Shown: positions 17,601 through 26,481 of the stretch, piece after piece
Position numbering within the stretch: position 1 is the stretch's first letter
Layout: the number at the start of each line of letters is the position of its first letter
From: Paenibacillus sp. sptzw28
GTDB taxonomy: Bacteria; Bacillota; Bacilli; Paenibacillales; Paenibacillaceae
DNA length: 64,000 nt
NCBI RefSeq assembly: GCF_019550795.1
Contig: NZ_CP080545.1
Location: forward strand, 4,994,001-5,058,000
Reading direction: 5' to 3'
The notes under the pieces: generated by a model
Databases searched by the model: none
What the model saw: only the letters and a program-made list of their open reading frames with translations
What the model was told of the DNA's origin: nothing
Made by a program: the position numbers and the translations under genes

Positions 17601-19254
17601 GTCCGAGCGTCGTGCCGGTCGCCGTGATAATTTCCTCGCGAATCGCGTCGATCGGCGGGTTCGTAACTTGAGCGAACATCTGCTTAAAGTAGCTGTACAG
17701 ACGCTGCGGACGTTCGGACAGAACCGCGAGCGGAGCGTCGTAGCCCATCGAAGCGATCGGCTCTACGCCGCTGCCCGCCATCGGCTCAAGCACTTTGCGC
17801 AAGTCCTCGAATGTATAGCCGAAAGCTTGCTGACGCTGTTGAACCGTTGCATGATCCGGTTCAGGCAATTCCGGCGCGTCCGGCAAATCGTCAAGACCGA
17901 CAAGATGCTCATCGAGCCATTCGCGGTACGGATGCTCTGCAGCGATTTGCGCTTTCACTTCTTCGTCCGATATGATGCGGCCTTCTTTGGTGTCGACAAG
18001 CAGCATCCGGCCAGGACGGAGACGGTCTTTGTATAAAATATTTTCAGGCTCGACAGGAACCGTACCGGCTTCCGAGCCGAGAATGATCACATCGTCCTTC
18101 GTTACATAATAACGTGCCGGTCGAAGTCCGTTCCGGTCAAGGATTGCGCCGATCTGCGTCCCATCGGTGAACGCCATTGCGGCAGGTCCGTCCCACGGCT
18201 CCATTAATGTACTGTGGTATTCGTAGAACGCTTTCTTCTCGTCACTCATTCCTTCGTGGTTGGACCACGGCTCCGGAACCATCATCATGGCCGCATGAGG
18301 CAGCGAGCGGCCGGAGAGGAACAGGAATTCAAGCGTATTGTCGAACATCGCCGTATCGGAACCGTCCGGATTGATGATTGGTTTAATTTTCTCCATATCT
18401 TCGCCGAATAATTCGCTCTCGCACAGCGTTTGCCGCGCATGCATCCAGTTGACGTTGCCGCGCAGCGTATTGATCTCGCCGTTATGGATCAAATAACGGT
18501 AAGGGTGCGCGCGCTCCCAGCTCGGGAACGTGTTCGTCGAAAAACGCGAGTGTACGAGCGCAATCGCGGTATCGACCGCCTCATCGCTCAGATCGAGATA
18601 GAACGAACGGACCTGTTCCGTCGTCAGCATTCCTTTGTATACGATCTTCTTGCTGGACATGCTGGAGAAATAAAAGCTGTCCGCACCTTCCAGTCCGGAG
18701 TAGCGTATCGCATGCTCCGCACGTTTGCGGATTACATACAGCTTGCGTTCGAAGGCCAGTTCGTCCTTAAGTCCGGCATTCTTGCCGATAAACACTTGAC
18801 GCACGAACGGCTTCACCGATTTGGCGGAATCGCCAAGCTTCTCATCATTGGTCGGAACCGTGCGCCAGCCGATCAACGTCTGGCCTTCCTCGCGAATGAC
18901 GGCTTCCAGCTCGGACTCATGCCTGCCGCGAACCGTTTCATCCTGCGACAAGAACAGCATGCCTACCGCATACTCTCCGCTTGCCGGCAGTTCAATTCCG
19001 AGCCCCTTAAGCTCACGGGCGAAAAAGGCGTGCGGAAGCTGCAGCATAATTCCCGCTCCGTCACCCGTGTTAGGCTCGCTGCCTTGGCCGCCGCGGTGTT
19101 CCATATTCTCAAGCACCTTAAGCGCCTGTTGAATAATGGTATGCGATTTTCTCCCCTTGATGTTAGCCACAAAGCCCATGCCGCAGGCATCCTTCTCGAA
19201 CTGCGGGTCATACAGGCCTTGCTTCGGCGGCAACCCAAAACGATTCTCTTTCAT
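14650..19254 (-). CDS. gltA: Glutamate synthase, large subunit
   Basis: This enzyme converts glutamine plus 2-oxoglutarate to two glutamates. The 1534-residue protein has the full domain order. It starts with the class-II glutaminase domain, whose nucleophile Cys lies in DACGMGF after a short propeptide, with later [19 protein letters not shown]. Then come the central domain, the FMN-binding synthase domain ([34 protein letters not shown]), the 3Fe-4S cysteines ([15 protein letters not shown]), and the C-terminal beta-helix GXGXG domain. The ATG at 19254 is chosen over a TTG three codons upstream because AAAGG touches that TTG directly. The small subunit gltB/D is not adjacent, so it must lie elsewhere. 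Confidence 0.96.
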   Translation of the reverse strand: MKENRFGLPPKQGLYDPQFEKDACGMGFVANIKGRKSHTIIQQALKVLENMEHRGGQGSEPNTGDGAGIMLQLPHAFFARELKGLGIELPASGEYAVGMLFLSQDETVRGRHESELEAVIREEGQTLIGWRTVPTNDEKLGDSAKSVKPFVRQVFIGKNAGLKDELAFERKLYVIRKRAEHAIRYSGLEGADSFYFSSMSSKKIVYKGMLTTEQVRSFYLDLSDEAVDTAIALVHSRFSTNTFPSWERAHPYRYLIHNGEINTLRGNVNWMHARQTLCESELFGEDMEKIKPIINPDGSDTAMFDNTLEFLFLSGRSLPHAAMMMVPEPWSNHEGMSDEKKAFYEYHSTLMEPWDGPAAMAFTDGTQIGAILDRNGLRPARYYVTKDDVIILGSEAGTVPVEPENILYKDRLRPGRMLLVDTKEGRIISDEEVKAQIAAEHPYREWLDEHLVGLDDLPDAPELPEPDHATVQQRQQAFGYTFEDLRKVLEPMAGSGVEPIASMGYDAPLAVLSERPQRLYSYFKQMFAQVTNPPIDAIREEIITATGTTLGPERNLLNPEPESCRHIKLASPVLSNEEFAKLRHVRRPGFKAITLPILFHAAEGEAGMRAAINQMCEAADRVIAKGHNILILSDRGIDRENAAIPALLAISALHHHLIREGSRTKVSLLLESGEPREVHHFALLLGYGVSAVNPYLAFETLDDMIRQGMLRGITHEKAVKNFIKAATKGIVKILSKMGISTIQSYRGAQIFEAVGLKEELVDEYFTWTPSRIGGIGLDVIAQENLAHHNRAFAEQEGAEKELDSGGEYQWRKDGEDHLFSPQTIHTLQMASRSNDYKLYKKFSELVQGEDKKHLTLRSLLDFKFSAEPVPLEEVESVESIVKRFKTGAMSFGSISKEAHESLAIAMNRIGGKSNTGEGGEDPARFIPDSNGDSRRSAIKQVASGRFGVTSNYLVNADEIQIKMAQGAKPGEGGQLPGRKVYPWVAEVRGSTPGVGLISPPPHHDIYSIEDLAELIHDLKNANPRARINVKLVSEVGVGTIAAGVAKGRADVILISGYDGGTGASPLASIRHAGMPWELGLAETHQTLMLNNLRDRVVVETDGKIMNGRDLAIAALLGAEEFGFSTAPLVVLGCVMMRVCQLDTCPVGVATQNPDLRKKFMGDPGHVVNYMLFVAQELREIMAQLGFRTITEMVGRVDRLHTKTLVEHYKLKGIDLTGLLHQAELPQDAVRYCVQEQDHKLEESLDMQKLLPLARPALESGEQVRATLPIHNINRVVGTIVGSEVTRCYGAKGLPEDTISFHFVGSAGQSFGAFVPKGITLSLEGDSNDYVGKGLSGGKIIVAPSPKSTFKAEENVIIGNTAFYGATNGEAYIRGIAGERFAVRNSGVKVVVEGVGDHGCEYMTGGRVVILGSTGRNFAAGMSGGVAYVLDESGDFYKHCNLEMVLLERVETAGETAELRGMIERHVQNTGSAVGDRVLSDWESSLSKFVKVIPKDYKRMLEQIEKMEQSGLAGDDALLAAFEANMKELARVGGN

Positions 19255-19593
19255 TTCGTGCAACCTTTCTATGAGAAATTTGTGAGTAGCTTACGTTAAG
19301 AAGTTCGACTTCATTTTTCCCCTGTTATCGCTTAGAATGGTAAATAATGCGTAAGAATACAGCATAACAAACCGGCGAAAAATGAACAAGAGAAAAGACA
19401 CTGGAAACGGCTGGTCTCATGCCGGAATCTTCAGCATCATTCGGTAAAACAGCCAAGAATACCGATTTTCGTTATTATATTATTTTAACATCACCCCATA
19501 ATGATATCAATTTAATATTTTTATGATCGCGATAAGAGATCTTTAACGGCAGACGGGTACTTTCCTACAGTTTATCAAAAGGATGTGAAAGCG
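19255..19593. other. Divergent intergenic region between gltA and SGNH hydrolase
   Basis: About 340 bases without a gene. It holds the gltA promoter candidate (below) and the start region of the SGNH gene. A clear TnrA-type or GltC-type operator was not recognised. The right half is very AT-rich, but no convincing promoter pair for the plus-strand gene was found. Confidence 0.6.
19361..19389 (-). promoter_or_regulatory. Candidate promoter of gltA
   Basis: On the minus strand TTGTTC (19384-19389), a 17-base spacer and TATGCT (19361-19366) form a reasonable sigma-A promoter about 107 bases upstream of the gltA start. Confidence 0.55.
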
Positions 19594-20952
19594 TTGTATA
19601 GCAACATAAGGAAATCGCGATTTGCGGCCGGTATACTGGCTGCGGCCCTGCTTGGCGGGAGCATGAATTCCGCAGCGGCTGCCTCGGATGCCCACGGCGG
19701 AACGAAAATGACCGGTCCATCCGCATATAATCTGCTTCAGCCGGTTCTCCCGGCTTATTCGACGCAGGCTGAGGACACAAGCAAAACACTGCATATCGTT
19801 GCGGTCGGCGATTCACTCACAGTTGGCTATGAGAACGGAATGAGCGCGCAATCGGTCCCGTACGGGTACGCTGAACGCGTATATGAGCAGGCGCTTTACC
19901 ACGGGCGCGCGGAGATGGAGAACTACGGGGTGCTCGGCTTGAAATCGGGCGGACTTCAGAATTGGCTGGATGCGGCGGAGAGAGGGACTAGCGTGACTGC
20001 CGATGGGGTGCAGCCCAATCTATCGAAATACCCGCTTGCCGAGGATACGATTGCCAAATCAGCCGATCTGCGCACGGCTCTGGAGCAGGCGGGTCTCGTC
20101 GTGATGACAATAGGCGGGAACGATTTTTTGACCTTATTCGATGAGTTGAAGGGCCGTTCAATGTCGCCGGGCGAGATCAAGACATGGATCGATTCGATGA
20201 TGGTTACGTACAAATCTTCGTTGGAAGCTTCGGTACGCGCTATAGCGGCTATAAATTCGAAGACTCAAATCGTATTTGCCGACCAATACCTTCCGGTTCC
20301 AAAGCCTTCGAAGCTGAATAAAGCGGTGACGGAAGAACAGTATGCAGTGCTTCAGGCGGCGATAAAACAGCTTCGCGATTTGAATGAATCGGTCGCTGCC
20401 GAGTTCCGCGGACAAGGGTTTACCGTTAAAGCGGTCGATGTATCGGAGCCATTCGCGGGCAAGGAGCTTGCCTATACCACCATCCTGCAGGGAGATATTC
20501 ACCCGAAGCAGGCGGGCTACGAGCAGATCGGCAAGGCGTTCGCCCTTGGCATCTGGGGCGAGCACCGTGAGCCGGCGGCGCTTTCGCAAGGCGTTCCGCT
20601 CCGCGTCATTGTAAACGGCAAACAAGTGAGCGGCACGAACAAGCCCGTGCTCAAAAACAACACGACCTATTTGCCGATGCGCGATATCGCTAATGCCTTG
20701 AACGCCGGACTTTCATGGGACGGAAAGACGCAAACCGCAACAATCCGGGCGAACGGCAAGCAAGTCTCCTTCACCATCGGAGCCAAATCAATGAAAGTGA
20801 ACGGCGAGGACGTTCCCCTGGATACGCCGGCGTACCTGGAGAAATCCGGCGGTTCCTCCGTGACCTATTTGCCGCTTGCGGCCTTGTCCAAAGGGCTCGG
20901 CTATCAAGTGGTTTACCGGAAACCGATTCAGACCGTCTTTATCAACTCTTAG
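19594..20952 (+). CDS. Secreted SGNH/GDSL hydrolase with C-terminal stalk domain
   Basis: This is an exported esterase/lipase-like protein of about 452 residues. A signal peptide (FAAGILAAALLGGSMNSAAAA) starts the chain. The SGNH blocks follow: block I VAVGDSLTVGYENG near residue 69, block III GGNDF near residue 173, and block V DIHPKQAGY near residue 302 with the D-x-x-H pair. The last 115 residues are a copper-amine-oxidase N-terminal-like (stalk) domain (VIVNGKQV, TYLPMRDIANALNA, ATIRANGKQVSFTIG), known in Paenibacillus cell-surface proteins. The TTG at 19594 is preferred because AAAGGATGTGA, nearly a perfect Shine-Dalgarno, ends five bases before it. An upstream in-frame GTG is part of that site. 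Confidence 0.87.
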   Translation: MYSNIRKSRFAAGILAAALLGGSMNSAAAASDAHGGTKMTGPSAYNLLQPVLPAYSTQAEDTSKTLHIVAVGDSLTVGYENGMSAQSVPYGYAERVYEQALYHGRAEMENYGVLGLKSGGLQNWLDAAERGTSVTADGVQPNLSKYPLAEDTIAKSADLRTALEQAGLVVMTIGGNDFLTLFDELKGRSMSPGEIKTWIDSMMVTYKSSLEASVRAIAAINSKTQIVFADQYLPVPKPSKLNKAVTEEQYAVLQAAIKQLRDLNESVAAEFRGQGFTVKAVDVSEPFAGKELAYTTILQGDIHPKQAGYEQIGKAFALGIWGEHREPAALSQGVPLRVIVNGKQVSGTNKPVLKNNTTYLPMRDIANALNAGLSWDGKTQTATIRANGKQVSFTIGAKSMKVNGEDVPLDTPAYLEKSGGSSVTYLPLAALSKGLGYQVVYRKPIQTVFINS

Positions 20953-21015
20953 GCTTATCGCGCACTTCGTGCTTGGATCTATGCAGTGAAAACTTATACT
21001 TGCTTATCATATTTC

Positions 21016-21064
21016 GAAAAAAAAGAAACCTGCCGCGCCAGCTACTGCGCTGCAGGTTTCTTTC
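21016..21064. terminator. Bidirectional terminator between SGNH gene and pyrE
   Basis: The stem GAAACCTGC/GCAGGTTTC (21025-21033 with 21052-21060) has an A-run on the left and TTT on the right, between convergent genes. Confidence 0.85.
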
Positions 21065-21090
21065 CGCATCGGACAGGAAGAGATTGGCGG

Positions 21091-21624
21091 CTAGGACTGC
21101 CGCCCCAGCTCGGTAAGCTCCTCCATCGTATACAAAGCATGCAGCCGCAGACCGATTTCCTCCAATCGCTTGCGTCCTTCCGGGCTTCTAAGGATAACGC
21201 AGATCACGTCTTCCACTATCGCTCCCGCCTCGCGCAATTCACTGACGCTCATAATGATTTGACCTCCGGACGTGACTACATCCTCGATCACGCATACCCG
21301 CTTCCCCGCGATGTCGGCTCCTTCCGCCAGCTTGCAAGTACCGTATTCCTTCGCTTTCTTGCGCACGAACGCCGAAGGAATGTTCGTCTCCATGGATAAT
21401 GCAGCGGCGAGCGGAATGGCGCCCATTTCAAGGCCGGCAAGCACCTCCGTGCCAACCGGTATGCGAGTGGAAAGCTCCCATGCGATCGCGCCCAGCAGCC
21501 GGGGGTCCGATTCAAACCTGTATTTATCGAAATATTCATGTGACACTTGTCCGGAACGCAGCGTAAACGTACCTGTCATATGTGAAACCGCATAAATTTC
21601 CTTTGCCAATATTTCACGTTCCAT
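21091..21624 (-). CDS. pyrE: Orotate phosphoribosyltransferase (PyrE-like)
   Basis: This enzyme joins orotate to PRPP in pyrimidine synthesis. The 177-residue protein contains FTLRSGQVSHEYFDKYRF near the N-terminus, AGLEMGAIPLA, FVRKKAKEYG, and the PRPP-binding motif VCVIEDVVTSGGQ near residue 110. The ATG at 21624 has GGGAGG upstream. The longer reading frame from 21648 lacks a site. Other pyr genes are not adjacent, so this may be a stand-alone or secondary pyrE-like phosphoribosyltransferase, and the exact base used is not proven. Confidence 0.82.
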   Translation of the reverse strand: MEREILAKEIYAVSHMTGTFTLRSGQVSHEYFDKYRFESDPRLLGAIAWELSTRIPVGTEVLAGLEMGAIPLAAALSMETNIPSAFVRKKAKEYGTCKLAEGADIAGKRVCVIEDVVTSGGQIIMSVSELREAGAIVEDVICVILRSPEGRKRLEEIGLRLHALYTMEELTELGRQS

Positions 21625-21656
21625 AATCCGCCGCCTCCCTCTCAACATGCCGTGGT

Positions 21657-22049
21657 TTACTTATATTCGCGCTCCAGCTGCTCCAGCTGCGACAACCCTC
21701 GCTCGGCCCATCTTTTCAAACGGTCCAGTGCTTCCATCTCGGCGGCCAACGCCTCCTGGAGAGACTCTTTGTACGGTTTCACTTCACCCCGGTAAGGCTC
21801 CATATCGCCGAGCGGAATATTGGCTTTCTCAGTGTAGCTCAGCGCCCTTCGTTCATGAAACATAGGCACATCGGGGTTATACGGGTTGTGCAAATCTCCT
21901 TGCTCGGGGTGCTTGAGAACGGATAATACCTTCACCAGTGCGCGAGGACCCGAGGCTTCCATTACTTCGCCTACATACTCGCCGGTTTTGTAGCGCATGG
22001 CTACGAGAGTACCTGTTTCCGGTACAAAAGTTTCACGAACCTGCATCAT
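21657..22049 (-). CDS. kapB: KapB-family protein (kinase-associated protein B)
   Basis: This small protein of about 130 residues matches the KapB family, which in Bacillus subtilis supports KinB in the sporulation phosphorelay. Characteristic segments are YKTGEYVGEV, VLSVLKHPEQGDLHNP, DVPMFHERRALSY, and PYRGEVKPYKESL, followed by a C-terminal helical tail (ALAAEMEALDRLKRWAERGL). Despite the family name there is no signal peptide or lipobox cysteine, so a cytoplasmic location is likely. GGAG lies before two tandem ATG codons; the first, at 22049, is taken. A kinB gene is not next to it. It lies 32 bases upstream of pyrE on the same strand. Confidence 0.85.
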   Translation of the reverse strand: MMQVRETFVPETGTLVAMRYKTGEYVGEVMEASGPRALVKVLSVLKHPEQGDLHNPYNPDVPMFHERRALSYTEKANIPLGDMEPYRGEVKPYKESLQEALAAEMEALDRLKRWAERGLSQLEQLEREYK

Positions 22050-22141
22050 TTTCACGCTCCAATTTATCCATATCGCGAGATGTATAAGCCTGCTGACCCG
22101 AATTGTCTTTTACCTATTTTTTAGCATAAATTAAGGAGGCA

Positions 22142-22192
22142 ATGACCGCAAGTCCGAATTGCAATCTTGTTTTGATCGGGGTTGCGTCGTAA
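22142..22192 (+). CDS. Possible 16-residue leader peptide
   Basis: An AAGGAGG site with ideal spacing precedes ATG at 22142, and the frame closes at TAA 22190-22192 after 16 codons (MTASPNCNLVLIGVAS). It lies about 110 bases upstream of the UgtP-like gene. The ribosome binding site is stronger than that of most genes here, but no structure or homology supports a function. Confidence 0.3.
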   Translation: MTASPNCNLVLIGVAS

Positions 22193-22305
22193 TATGGTAA
22201 AGAGAGAATTTTTATAAAGACTCAGGGCTCGGCGCAGGTTGTTTTGCAGCCTCCCGGAAGACAGCCCGGTATAGATTGTCCATGTGGTCAGAAAAGGGTG
22301 AGAAG

Positions 22306-23421
22306 ATGCGTAAGAAAAGAGTGCTTCTGCTCTCTGAGGGGTTCGGTTCCGGACATACCCAAGCCGCATATGCGCTCGCAGTCGGGCTTCGCGCGCTTAA
22401 TCCAGGCATATCGACTCGTGTAATCGAGCTTGGTAAGTTTTTGAACCCCGTGATTGGACCTTTGATCGTATCCGCATACCGCAAAACAGTCAGCAAACAG
22501 CCGAAGCTCGTCGGCATCGTATATCGCAGACAATATAAGAAATCGTTAAACCGGTTCGCTCAGCTTGCGCTTCACCGTATCTTTTATACGCACACATCAC
22601 AAGTGATTTCACAATTGAAGCCGGACTTGATCGTTTGTACGCATCCCGTTCCGAACGCGGTCGTCTCGCGTCTGAAGCGGCTTGGACTCAATGTACCCTT
22701 ATACACGCTTATTACCGATTATGACGCACATGGAACGTGGACCAGCTCCGAGGTCAATAAATATCTGGTTTCAACAGCATCGGTGAGGAAAAAGCTCATG
22801 GACCGGGGCATTCCTTCCAGCCGTATTGAGGTTACCGGAATTCCTGTGCACCCCAATTTCTGGCAGACACACGACAAAATCGAGCTTCAGACGCAATTCG
22901 ATTTGAAGCCGATGCCGACAGTGCTTATTATGGGCGGCGGCTGGGGCATTATGTACAGCGATAATCTGCTCGAGTACATGACCCGCTGGCGGGACCGGGT
23001 CCAGCTCATTTATTGCGTCGGCAGCAACGACAAATCGCGTGAGAAAATGCTTGCCGATCCTCATTTCCAGCACCCGAACATTAAGGTTCTCGGCTTTACC
23101 CGCGATATTAACAAGCTGATGGACCTCTCCGATCTGCTGATTACGAAACCGGGCGGCATGACCTGCACCGAAGGACTCAGCAAGGGAATTCCAATGCTGT
23201 TCTATGAGCCGATTCCAGGCCAGGAAGAAGTGAACTGTGAATATTTCGTTGAAAGCGGCTTTGGAGAAATGCTGGTTTCCACCGAAACGATCGACCGTTG
23301 GTTCGAGCTGATCCAGGAGCCTTACGCATCGGTCCAATACAGACGGAATCTACTGTCGAAGCGCAATCAACAATATAACCCGATGCAATGTTCCCGCGCC
23401 GTCCTGCAGTTAATGCAGTGA
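22306..23421 (+). CDS. UgtP/MGDG-synthase-like glycolipid glycosyltransferase
   Basis: This is a GT28 family enzyme of about 371 residues that would add sugar from a UDP-sugar to diacylglycerol, making membrane glycolipid and lipoteichoic acid anchor. The N-terminal MGDG-synthase motif LLSEGFGSGHTQAA is present. CTHPVPNAVVSRL follows, then TDYDAHGTW near residue 142, and the donor-binding LITKPGGMTCTEGLSKG near residue 278. The ATG at 22306 has AAAGGGTGA four bases upstream. Length equals that of Bacillus UgtP (about 382). galU in the same window could feed it with UDP-glucose. Confidence 0.86.
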   Translation: MRKKRVLLLSEGFGSGHTQAAYALAVGLRALNPGISTRVIELGKFLNPVIGPLIVSAYRKTVSKQPKLVGIVYRRQYKKSLNRFAQLALHRIFYTHTSQVISQLKPDLIVCTHPVPNAVVSRLKRLGLNVPLYTLITDYDAHGTWTSSEVNKYLVSTASVRKKLMDRGIPSSRIEVTGIPVHPNFWQTHDKIELQTQFDLKPMPTVLIMGGGWGIMYSDNLLEYMTRWRDRVQLIYCVGSNDKSREKMLADPHFQHPNIKVLGFTRDINKLMDLSDLLITKPGGMTCTEGLSKGIPMLFYEPIPGQEEVNCEYFVESGFGEMLVSTETIDRWFELIQEPYASVQYRRNLLSKRNQQYNPMQCSRAVLQLMQ

Positions 23422-23566
23422 CGGTTTTTTCTTCCCGGTGTCCCCCCGGCAGTCAAAATCGAACCAAAGTGCGCCGGTTGCTGAATATCCGGTCTATTAC
23501 AGGGGTAAACAAACGATATGCAGACTTACGGTATTATTCCATATTCGCCAAGGAGGGCTTTATACT

Positions 23567-24982
23567 ATGAGAAACCAACCGCTGGATGGCAAAACGATCA
23601 TTATTCGGATCGAGCTCGACACGAAGCAAACTTACTTTGGCGGAGCCGCGACAGCAATCGAAGGCGCCGGCGGCGACATTATCGCCATCGACGTCATCCA
23701 GACGGGACGGGACCGGACGGTTCGGGATTTAACCGTTAAGGTCGGCGAAACTGCTACTACCGAGCGAATCTCCAAGGCGCTTGAAGCGCTGCCCGGCATT
23801 CGTCTCGTGAACATCTCGGACCGGACGTTCCTGCTTCATCTCGGAGGTAAAATCTCGGTACATCCCAAGACGCCGATACAGAACCGGGATGACCTCTCAC
23901 GTGTCTATACGCCGGAAGTAGCCCGCGTCTGCACAGCAATCCATGAGGATGTTAACAAAGCGTTTACGCTGACCATCAAGCGCAACACCGTCGCCGTCGT
24001 TTCCGACGGCAGCGCCGTGCTGGGCCTTGGCAATATCGGCCCTTATGCCGCGATGCCGGTCATGGAAGGCAAAGCGATGCTGTTTAAGCAGTTCGCGGAT
24101 GTAGACGCCTTTCCGATCTGCTTGGATACCCTGGACACGGAAGCCATTATTGCTGCCGTAAAAGCAATCGCGCCAGGCTTTGGCGGCATTAATTTGGAGG
24201 ATATCTCCTCGCCGCGCTGCTTCGAGATCGAACAGCGGCTTCGTGAGGAGCTCGATATTCCCGTTTTTCACGATGACCAGCACGGAACGGCAGTCGTCCT
24301 GTATGCCGGTCTGCTCAATGCGCTCAAGCTGACCGGACGCAGCATCGAAACAGCCCGCATTGTCGTTTGCGGGATCGGAGCCGCCGGAACGGCCTGCACG
24401 AAAATGCTGCTGGCAGGAGGGGCGCGCCATGTTGTCGGCGTTGACCGGGAAGGAATACTTACCCGTGACCGGCATTACCCGAACGGGATGTGGCAATGGT
24501 ATGCGGAGCACACGAACGACGATCGCATGAGCGGCGGACTCCCCGAAGCGCTGAAGGGCGCGGACGTGTTTATCGGATTGTCGGCCGGAGGCATTTTGAA
24601 GAGGGAAATGGTGGAAACAATGGCCAAAGACCCGATCGTATTCGCGATGGCCAATCCGGAACCGGAAATACGGCCCGAGCAAGCGGAAGATATCGTCGCC
24701 GTATTCGCTACGGGACGCTCGGATTACCCGAATCAGATCAACAATGTCCTCTGCTTCCCCGGTATCTTCCGCGGCGCCTTGGATTGCCGGGCCAGCTCCA
24801 TCAATGAGCAGATGAAGCTGGCTGCTGCGGAGGCGATCGCATCGGTAATCAGCTCCGACGAGCTCAGCCCGCTGTATATTATTCCGAGCGTGTTCAATCA
24901 GCGCGTCGTTGAAGAAGTTCGCCGCCGCGTGGTGCAGGCCGCTCTTGAAAGCGGCGTGGCACGCCGACAGCCGCGGGAGTAA
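23567..24982 (+). CDS. NAD-type malic enzyme with N-terminal ACT domain
   Basis: This enzyme performs oxidative decarboxylation of malate to pyruvate. Residues 1-80 form an ACT-like regulatory domain (IIIRIELDT through RTFLLHLGGKI). The malic domain follows: RVYTPEVARVC near residue 115, NTVAVVSDGSAVLGLGNIG with the catalytic region, KAMLFKQFADVDAFPI, NLEDISSPRCFEIE, and VFHDDQHGTAVV. The NAD-binding part is VVCGIGAAGTACTKML, and FAMANPEPE is near residue 360. The ATG at 23567 is supported by AAGGAGG ten bases before it; the longer upstream frame is not. The ACT domain implies allosteric control by a small ligand. Confidence 0.92.
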   Translation: MRNQPLDGKTIIIRIELDTKQTYFGGAATAIEGAGGDIIAIDVIQTGRDRTVRDLTVKVGETATTERISKALEALPGIRLVNISDRTFLLHLGGKISVHPKTPIQNRDDLSRVYTPEVARVCTAIHEDVNKAFTLTIKRNTVAVVSDGSAVLGLGNIGPYAAMPVMEGKAMLFKQFADVDAFPICLDTLDTEAIIAAVKAIAPGFGGINLEDISSPRCFEIEQRLREELDIPVFHDDQHGTAVVLYAGLLNALKLTGRSIETARIVVCGIGAAGTACTKMLLAGGARHVVGVDREGILTRDRHYPNGMWQWYAEHTNDDRMSGGLPEALKGADVFIGLSAGGILKREMVETMAKDPIVFAMANPEPEIRPEQAEDIVAVFATGRSDYPNQINNVLCFPGIFRGALDCRASSINEQMKLAAAEAIASVISSDELSPLYIIPSVFNQRVVEEVRRRVVQAALESGVARRQPRE

Positions 24983-25365
24983 GCCGCCGGCTCAAAGCGG
25001 AATAGAACGCGCGGCTTACTTCTTTACCTTCGGCATAGCAGTTGAACGCCACCCGCATTTGTGCAATACAGAGCAGAATGGCTGCCTTTTGGCAGCTGTT
25101 CTGCTCTTTTTTTACTCCATAGACCGTACTCCTCCCCTGCTTATTCCCTCCCTCCGCTAACCTTGCTTTCAGTTCCGCGATAGCTGCGGGCAATCTTGCG
25201 GACACACCTTCTTCTTTGCGGCATTATTCACAGCCGCGAGCCATCTGTACCGATACAGATAGCATAAAAGGATATTGTCGGAATCCACATTTTGTCATAC
25301 CTTTGACTTACCGGAGAGACCTTAGCGAAGATAAATCCCGGCTGACCAGGAGAGGAACGTGCTTA
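24983..25365. other. Intergenic region after malic enzyme
   Basis: About 380 bases holding the terminator at 25070-25114. The remainder shows no convincing gene, riboswitch or promoter pair upstream of the EamA gene. Confidence 0.5.
25070..25114 (+). terminator. Terminator after malic enzyme gene
   Basis: The long stem GAGCAG-AA-TGGCTGCC with GGCAGCTG-TT-CTGCTC closes on a short loop and is followed by seven T residues. Confidence 0.88.
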
Positions 25366-26316
25366 ATGATGCGCCAAACAGGTCTAAAGCTTGCTTATCT
25401 GCTAGCGGTACTAAATGCTGTGATCATCGGTTTTTCGTTTCTATTTGCCAAGATCGCGCTCGACTATGCCCCGCCGCTCGACACACTCACCTACCGGTTT
25501 GCAATTTCGTTTGCGGTCATGTTGATACCGGTCGCATTCGGCTGGCTGAAGTTTGATTACCGGCGCAAGCCTCTCTTTAAAGTGCTGCTGCTGGCAGCCA
25601 TGTATCCGCTTGGTTTTTTTACGCTTCAAGCGTTCGGCTTGCAGTATGCCTCCTCTGCGGAAGGCGGGATATTGTGCGCGTTCACACCGGTCGTCACGAC
25701 CACGCTCGCTTCGCTGTTTCTGAAGGAATCGACAACTCTCCTGCAGAAGCAGTCGATATTTCTTTCGACGTTCGGCGTCGTGTTCATCTTTCTCATGAAC
25801 GGGCAAGCCTTCGATTTCGCGCATATCACCGGAATTTCCCTGCTGCTGCTCTCAAGCGTCGCTTTTGCCGGTTACGCGGTGTTGGCCCGTTCGCTTTCCA
25901 AGCATTTCCGCCCGGCGGAAATCAGTTTTTTCATGCTCGCCGCCGGATGCGCTTCTTTTCTAACGGTATCGGTCACGAATCATGCGGCCGCCGGGACGCT
26001 CGGGCTCTTTCTCGCACCGCTCGCCAGCAGCACCTTTATCCTGTCGGTCCTCTTTCTTGGTATCCTGTCGTCACTCGTGACGGCACTTACCGCCAACTAT
26101 GTCCTATCGAAGATAGAGGCTTCGAAAATGTCTGCATTCACCAATCTGTCAACCGTTGTCTCCATCGCAGCCGGGGCATTGGTTCTCGGGGAGGAAGTTA
26201 CGGTGTACCATCTGGTGGGCTCGGCCATGATTGTGGCGGGGGTAATCGGGACAAATCGTTCGAGGCGAAAAAGAGCGGTCCTGCCTATTGTTCAGGCGGA
26301 TCGTGTAGAAGCGTGA
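25366..26316 (+). CDS. EamA/DMT-family transporter
   Basis: This is a drug/metabolite-type permease of about 316 residues with two EamA repeats (roughly 8-145 and 158-298), giving about ten membrane helices. Typical pieces are NAVIIGFSFLFAKIALDYAP at the start, SSAEGGILCAFTPVVTTTLA, and in the second repeat FTNLSTVVSIAAGALVLGEE. AGGAGAGG lies upstream of tandem ATGs at 25366. The substrate is unknown; relatives export amino acids, metabolites or nucleobases. Confidence 0.88.
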   Translation: MMRQTGLKLAYLLAVLNAVIIGFSFLFAKIALDYAPPLDTLTYRFAISFAVMLIPVAFGWLKFDYRRKPLFKVLLLAAMYPLGFFTLQAFGLQYASSAEGGILCAFTPVVTTTLASLFLKESTTLLQKQSIFLSTFGVVFIFLMNGQAFDFAHITGISLLLLSSVAFAGYAVLARSLSKHFRPAEISFFMLAAGCASFLTVSVTNHAAAGTLGLFLAPLASSTFILSVLFLGILSSLVTALTANYVLSKIEASKMSAFTNLSTVVSIAAGALVLGEEVTVYHLVGSAMIVAGVIGTNRSRRKRAVLPIVQADRVEA

Positions 26317-26409
26317 TTGCGCCTAGCCGCAGAAACGCTCAACCTAAGCATGAACTCCTGGTGTATCATGCTTCGGCTGCAGCATGGATACCATTATAAT
26401 AACAGCGGA

Positions 26410-26448
26410 AAGAACCTCCCGCCTGAACACCGGTGACAGGAGGTCCTT
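26410..26448. terminator. Weak bidirectional terminator between EamA gene and eut permease
   Basis: The stem AAGAACCTCC/GGAGGTCCTT has one mismatch and pyrimidine-rich flanks, between convergent genes. Confidence 0.55.
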
Positions 26449-26481
26449 CCTTATTCCACTATTCCGGCTTCTTCTCCCGTC

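Noticed and set aside
18430..19299. Plus-strand frame of 289 codons opposite gltA
   Set aside because: Antisense shadow of the glutaminase domain of glutamate synthase; no ribosome binding site or motif.
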